Assembly: GCA_003557085.1 (NCBI GenBank)
Contig: PWPR01000183.1
Coordinates: 1-9,519 of the forward strand
DNA: 9,519 nucleotides
From: Clostridia bacterium
GTDB taxonomy: Bacteria; Bacillota; UBA994; PWPR01
Reading direction: 5' to 3'
Made by a program: the position numbers and the translations under genes. The notes under the pieces are model-generated. The model had not been told where the DNA came from, made no database searches, and was given only the letters and a program-made list of their open reading frames with translations. Shown here piece after piece: positions 6,557 through 9,519 of the stretch (positions are counted from its first letter, which is position 1; every line of letters starts with the position of its first letter).

Positions 6557-7744
6557 CTAGATAATGCCTTTATCTTTGAGTTTAGTAATTTCCTTATAAT
6601 TAAGTCCTAAAACTTCACTTAGTACAATCTCTGTATGCTCGCCTAGTTGTGGTGAAGGAGCCCTAATAGTTGCTTTGCTCTCACTAAGTTTTATAGGTAA
6701 ACCTGCCATTTTAACCTTACCTGCTATAGGGTGGTCAATTTCTACTATCATTTCCCTTGCTTTTACCTGTGGATCATTAACTACTGCTTCTATATTATTG
6801 ATTGGTCCACTGGGCACTCCTTTGGCTACTAAAATCTTATGCCATTCAGAAGTTGTCTTTTTTGCAAACTGGTTTGCTAAATATGGTCTTAACTCATAAT
6901 AATTCTTAGCACGTAAAGGATTTGTCTTAAATCTTTCATCATCAGCTAATTGGTTCAACCCTAAAGAGTCACATAACTTTCTCCAAAGATTATTATTGCC
7001 TGCAGCAACCATTATCTCGCCATCAATTGTTGAAAATGCCTCAAATGGGACAATAGAATTATGCTTATTACCTTCAGGCTTGGGAGACTCCTTATTGACA
7101 AAGTACCTAGCTATAGCATTTTCTAAAATCGAAACTTGTCCATCTAACATAGAAATATCAACTTTTTGTCCTACCCCCTCTTCTTCACGGTATCTTAAAG
7201 CAGCTAAGACTCCAATTACTGTGTACATACCAGCTATAATATCTCCCAGCGAAGAGCCTACTCTGGTTGGCTCTCCGTTTTTTGCACCAGTTATGCTCAT
7301 TATTCCTCCCATGGCTTGGACTATTGCATCGTATGCTGGTCTATCACTATAAGGTCCTGTATGCCCAAACCCAGAGGAAGCAGCGTATATTATTCTAGGG
7401 TTTATCTTTTTTAAATCCTCATACCCTAAACCTAAATTACCCATAGTTGTGGCCTTAAAGTTTTCTATTACTATATCTGCATCCTTAACTAACTCTTTGA
7501 AAATATGCTTACCCTCTTCATTTTTAAGATTAAGTGTTATACTTTTCTTATTACGATTGATACTCATAAAATATGCACTTTCTTCCTTTATATAAGGTCC
7601 AAAATGCCTAGCATCATCCCCTGTCACTGGTCGTTCAATCTTCACTATTTCTGCGCCTAAATCTCCTAAAATCATAGTGGCAAAAGGTCCTGCCAATACT
7701 CTGGTTAAATCTAGCACTCTTATTCCTGCTAAAGCTTGCTTCAT
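6557..7744 (-). CDS. Family III (CaiB/BaiF-type) CoA-transferase
   Basis: The 395-residue protein moves CoA between carboxylic acids through an aspartyl-CoA thioester intermediate, as in formyl-CoA, carnitine or succinyl-dependent transferases. Family signatures run through it: the N-terminal LAGIRVLDLTRVLAGPFATM, GDLGAEIVKIERP (27-39), INRNKKSITLNL (62-73), the SGFGHTGPY segment (124-132), and the catalytic D168 in SSLGDIIAGMY. The length is usual for the family. The acid pair cannot be predicted. The ATG at 7744 has no Shine-Dalgarno at normal distance: AGGAAGGAG (7775-7783) begins 30 bases upstream, with a small hairpin between. No ATG, GTG or TTG occurs in frame before the stop preceding that site, so this start is the best available. 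It is the first gene of the three-gene run. Confidence 0.93.
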   Translation of the reverse strand: MKQALAGIRVLDLTRVLAGPFATMILGDLGAEIVKIERPVTGDDARHFGPYIKEESAYFMSINRNKKSITLNLKNEEGKHIFKELVKDADIVIENFKATTMGNLGLGYEDLKKINPRIIYAASSGFGHTGPYSDRPAYDAIVQAMGGIMSITGAKNGEPTRVGSSLGDIIAGMYTVIGVLAALRYREEEGVGQKVDISMLDGQVSILENAIARYFVNKESPKPEGNKHNSIVPFEAFSTIDGEIMVAAGNNNLWRKLCDSLGLNQLADDERFKTNPLRAKNYYELRPYLANQFAKKTTSEWHKILVAKGVPSGPINNIEAVVNDPQVKAREMIVEIDHPIAGKVKMAGLPIKLSESKATIRAPSPQLGEHTEIVLSEVLGLNYKEITKLKDKGII

Positions 7745-7752
7745 AATTTTTC

Positions 7753-7783
7753 TAGTAGTGAAATATTCTACTAACTCCTTCCT
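7753..7783 (-). promoter_or_regulatory. Distant Shine-Dalgarno and hairpin ahead of the CoA-transferase gene
   Basis: Reading the minus strand, AGGAAGGAG (7775-7783) is followed by TAGTAG, a nine-base loop, and CTACTA (stem 7753-7758 with 7768-7773), and then eight bases to the ATG. The linear gap from the Shine-Dalgarno core to the ATG is 30 bases, too long for normal initiation. Folding the stem would bring them to about nine bases. The stem is short and AT-rich, so its formation in vivo is uncertain. Confidence 0.45.
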
Positions 7784-7887
7784 ATACTATCTTAGATATC
7801 TGCTTTAGGTGTTCTATATTTAACTGTATTATCCTTTATCATATTAACTCTTTTGCTTATTTTTTATTATTCACAAAGCCTTAGGTC

Positions 7888-7935
7888 CTATAATAACTAA
7901 TGACTATTATAGAGTATGTTCTTTCAAATCAACAA
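7888..7935 (-). promoter_or_regulatory. Candidate promoter and operator of the three-gene unit
   Basis: On the minus strand a perfect TATAAT (7906-7911) has possible -35 elements TTGATT (7927-7932, 15-base spacer) or TTGTTG (7930-7935, 18-base spacer). The -10 forms one arm of a perfect 8-base inverted repeat, CTATAATA/TATTATAG (7888-7895 and 7905-7912, nine-base spacer), which spans the expected start point near 7899. That placement suits a repressor site. The leader to the CoA-transferase ATG would be about 155 bases. Confidence 0.4.
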
Positions 7936-8044
7936 ACCAGCTCTAGTGGAGTTTAAATAAATGTTCTTTTCATCATAGAAAAGCTAATAAGATATAGCAG
8001 AAGTTATATTTTAAGATTAAAATAGTTAATCAGAAAATAAATAA

Positions 8045-8083
8045 AAATGACCTCAATCTACTCTTTATAGACTGAGGTCATTT
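8045..8083 (-). terminator. Hairpin terminator downstream of the pseudouridine synthase gene
   Basis: AAATGACCTCA-A-TCTA (8045-8060) pairs with TAGA-C-TGAGGTCATTT (8068-8083) around a seven-base loop, with one A/C mismatch inside the stem. On the minus strand the stem is followed by a T-rich tail (TTTTTATTTATTTT when its last pairs are included), the polarity expected for ending the upstream minus-strand gene. It lies 134 bases past that gene's stop. Confidence 0.8.
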
Positions 8084-8217
8084 ATCCATATACTAATTAG
8101 ATACGCTATTTCTTGCTTAATAAAATTTTACATCACTTTTGTCATTATCTACACAAGTATATTTCTTTTGAACATGATTATCAAACTAATGGTCCATAGT
8201 GCTAAAGTGTAAATTTA

Positions 8218-8925
8218 CTAACTATAGTTCATTGAGCTCTTTAATGCCTTATTTAGAACTGTCATTTCTTTTTTTGTTAAGTAGCGCCATGCTCCATAAG
8301 GCATATCACCAAGCAAAACATTCATTATTCTAGTTCTTTTAAGGCTCAAAACATTATAGCCTAATACTTCACACATTCTTCTAATCTGCCTATTTAAACC
8401 TTGAGTTAATACTATATTGAAAGTTATCGAGTTAATCTTATTAATCTTACAAGGAAGCGTCACGGTGTCTAATATCTCTACTCCCGAGGCCATAGCTTCT
8501 AAAAAATCTGCGGTTATTGGCTTGTCTACTTTCACAATATATTCTTTTTCATGTCCATTTTCTACCCTTAAAATTTCATTAACTATATCACCATCATTTG
8601 TTAGTAAAATCAATCCTTCTGAATCTTTATCAAGCCTTCCTATATGAAATATTCTTTCTGGATACTTCACGTAATCAATAATATTATGAGGGTCTTTAAG
8701 ATCAGTCGTACTTGTAATGCCTCTAGGCTTGTATAAAGCAATATAAACCTTTTTAGGCTTAGCTTTTAATGGCTTGCCATCTATTAAAATAACATCTTTA
8801 TCATCTACCTGTTGTCCTATTTGAGGTAGTTGACCATTAACTAAAACCCTATTGGCTTTTATCAATTTATCTGCTTCTCTTCTTGAGCAAGTACCCGTTT
8901 CTGCGATATATTTATTTATTCTCAT
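8218..8925 (-). CDS. rluF: 23S rRNA pseudouridine synthase, RluF type
   Basis: The product converts a uridine in 23S rRNA to pseudouridine; E. coli RluF modifies U2604. The 235-residue protein starts with an S4 RNA-binding domain (about 1-50, with NKYIAETGTCSRREADKLI), then the RsuA/RluB/E/F-type catalytic domain. The catalytic aspartate is D99 in GRLDKDSEGL. NHEKEY-like GHEKEY, VDKPIT, LTQGLNRQIRRMCE and KRTRIMNV closely follow the E. coli RluF sequence as I remember it, which supports RluF over RluB or RsuA. It lacks the long basic C-terminal tail of the E. coli protein. The start is set by AAGGAG (8930-8935), four bases upstream. It seems to be a single-gene unit with its own promoter and terminator, unrelated to its neighbours. 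Confidence 0.88.
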   Translation of the reverse strand: MRINKYIAETGTCSRREADKLIKANRVLVNGQLPQIGQQVDDKDVILIDGKPLKAKPKKVYIALYKPRGITSTTDLKDPHNIIDYVKYPERIFHIGRLDKDSEGLILLTNDGDIVNEILRVENGHEKEYIVKVDKPITADFLEAMASGVEILDTVTLPCKINKINSITFNIVLTQGLNRQIRRMCEVLGYNVLSLKRTRIMNVLLGDMPYGAWRYLTKKEMTVLNKALKSSMNYS

Positions 8926-9001
8926 TTGTCTCCTTAATACCTATTTTCATTGCTGACAGTTGATTATTGATTTCCAATTTAACAAACAAATCCTTGCTGA
9001 A

Positions 9002-9031
9002 AGTTTACAAGATATATTATGTTAATGTCAA
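9002..9031 (-). promoter_or_regulatory. Candidate promoter of the rluF-type gene
   Basis: On the minus strand a perfect -35, TTGACA (9026-9031), is followed after 18 bases by TAAACT (9002-9007), matching the -10 consensus at four of six positions. Transcription would start near 8995, giving a leader of about 70 bases before the ATG at 8925. Confidence 0.55.
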
Positions 9032-9169
9032 TAGAAAATAAGTGTTGCTTTATTAATTAGAAATAATAAACTTATCACAATTGTTCTGACTTTATACATC
9101 GCGTAAAATATCTATGTATTGTATTTACTTTTTCTTAAAGCATTTTGGATAGAGTCCATATAATTGTGT

Positions 9170-9199
9170 AAAAGGTAAAAGGCCATATGAAAACCTTTT
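9170..9199. repeat. Inverted repeat upstream of the transposase gene
   Basis: AAAAGGT (9170-9176) and ACCTTTT (9193-9199) are perfect complements separated by 16 bases, and a T run follows on the plus strand. Position and shape would suit a weak terminator that shields the element from outside transcription, a common arrangement near IS ends. The stem is only 7 bp, so this is tentative. Confidence 0.4.
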
Positions 9200-9247
9200 T
9201 AAGGTATAATGTTTTTAAGACCAAAAACATACCTAGGAGGATTTCAC

Positions 9248-9519
9248 ATGACCCAAGTACATTTTACACTTAAAACGGAAGATATTCAAAGTCTAATTGA
9301 AGAATCTGTTGAGAATAATGCATCAAAGTTGGTACTGCAAACACTGTTTAATCAGATAATGGAGCAACAAAGGACTGAGTATGTAAAACTAAAGACTATG
9401 AAAGAAGCTCAAAACGCACTACCCAGAGAAATGGATATTTTGAAAGAAGTTATACAACTAGAGTAGGAACATTAGAGCTTAGAGTGCCAAGAACCAGAGA
9501 TGGAGAGTTTTCACCTGAC
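9248..9519 (+). pseudogene. IS256-family transposase, frameshifted and cut by the window end
   Basis: This is the N-terminal part of a DDE transposase of the IS256 (Mutator-like) family. The start at 9248 has AGGAGG (9235-9240) seven bases upstream. The first frame reads MTQVHFTLKTEDIQSLIEE and on to RTEYVK, then loses family resemblance and stops at TAG 9464-9466. From about 9388 the -1 frame continues with KDYERSS, QRNGYFERSYTTRVGTLEL and RVPRTRDGEFSPD, classic IS256-family sequence, open to the window end. Loss of one base near 9386-9391 (for example from AAAGCTAAAGAC, now AAACTAAAGAC) would explain this. Programmed -1 shifting on the A run is less likely, since IS256-family transposases are normally a single frame of about 400 residues. 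The catalytic DDE residues lie outside the window. Confidence 0.85.

Larger units (their letters stand above)
7745..8217. other. Intergenic region between the CoA-transferase and rluF-type genes
   Basis: This 473-base AT-rich stretch holds no convincing gene. From left to right it contains the CoA-transferase leader with its hairpin, the candidate promoter with its inverted repeat (7888-7935), about 100 bases without recognisable signals, and the terminator at 8045-8083. The remaining 134 bases, up to the stop of the pseudouridine synthase gene, form its 3' trailer and show nothing recognisable. Confidence 0.6.
8926..9247. other. Intergenic region containing the rluF leader and IS left end
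   Basis: The first 80-110 bases are the leader and promoter of the rluF-type gene. From about 9032 to 9150 the DNA is AT-rich with nothing I recognise. The last 100 bases belong, by my reading, to the left end of an IS256-family element, including its terminal repeat, a small inverted repeat, a -10-like TATAAT and the transposase ribosome site. Confidence 0.5.
9151..9519 (+). mobile_element. IS256-family insertion sequence, left part (continues beyond the window)
   Basis: The transposase N-terminus identifies the family. The left end is placed near 9151-9155 because AGAGTCCATATAATTGTGTA (9151-9170) resembles terminal repeats I associate with clostridial IS256 elements; this boundary is approximate, as the right end lies outside the window. 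IS256 elements usually duplicate 8-9 bases of target, so the duplication should lie just left of about 9151. Inside the end, an inverted repeat (AAAAGGT at 9170-9176, ACCTTTT at 9193-9199) and a TATAAT (9205-9210) precede the transposase gene. Confidence 0.75.

Noticed and set aside
6675..7352. Two plus-strand open frames (74 and 118 residues) inside the CoA-transferase gene
   Set aside because: They are antisense to a well-conserved enzyme and their composition is explained by its complement.
8417..8647. 76-residue plus-strand open frame inside the rluF-type gene
   Set aside because: It is antisense to the conserved catalytic domain and has no initiation signals.
1..9519. CRISPR array, tRNA/rRNA genes, toxin-antitoxin pair or phage defence module
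   Set aside because: I found no regularly spaced direct repeats, no tRNA-like cloverleaf or rRNA sequence, and no recognisable defence or toxin-antitoxin families. The CPBP protein is sometimes called Abi, but no phage-defence partner is present.

Overview
The window looks like a chromosomal segment of an AT-rich, Gram-positive-type bacterium, most likely a Bacillota (Firmicutes) of clostridial character. This is inferred from very AT-rich spacers, strong purine-rich Shine-Dalgarno sites (AGGAGG, GGAGG) ahead of most genes, compact hairpin terminators between convergent genes, and clostridial-looking family members. No species can be named from the sequence alone.

Layout from left to right. 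(1) Positions 1-1779, minus strand: a catalase-peroxidase gene (katG), cut by the window start. A palindrome resembling a PerR box overlaps its -10 element. (2) 2111-2287, plus strand: a small gene for a very basic 58-residue protein, closed by a 12-bp hairpin that also ends the convergent acetyltransferase gene. (3) 2375-2872 (minus) and 3127-3843 (plus): a divergent pair, a GNAT acetyltransferase and a CPBP-family membrane protease. A 14-bp bidirectional terminator follows the CPBP gene. (4) 3971-7744, minus strand: three genes in the same direction with no terminator visible between them, read as CoA-transferase family III, then an NAD-dependent epimerase/dehydratase, then a serine carypeptidase-like S10 protein. 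A candidate promoter with a perfect inverted repeat lies upstream, near 7888-7935. (5) 8218-8925, minus strand: a 23S rRNA pseudouridine synthase of the RluF type, with a consensus -35 upstream and a hairpin terminator downstream. (6) From about 9151 to the end: the left part of an IS256-family insertion sequence whose transposase has an early frameshift.

The katG gene fits oxidative-stress defence, and the acetyltransferase, CPBP protease and RluF are ordinary accessory or housekeeping genes. The least ordinary unit is the three-gene group of CoA-transferase, epimerase/dehydratase and S10 peptidase. Each family is recognisable, but the combination does not match a pathway I know. I see no CRISPR array, tRNA or rRNA gene, phage module or defence system. 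I did not find a clearly new biological system; the best candidates for follow-up are the three-gene unit, its regulatory DNA, and the small basic protein gene.
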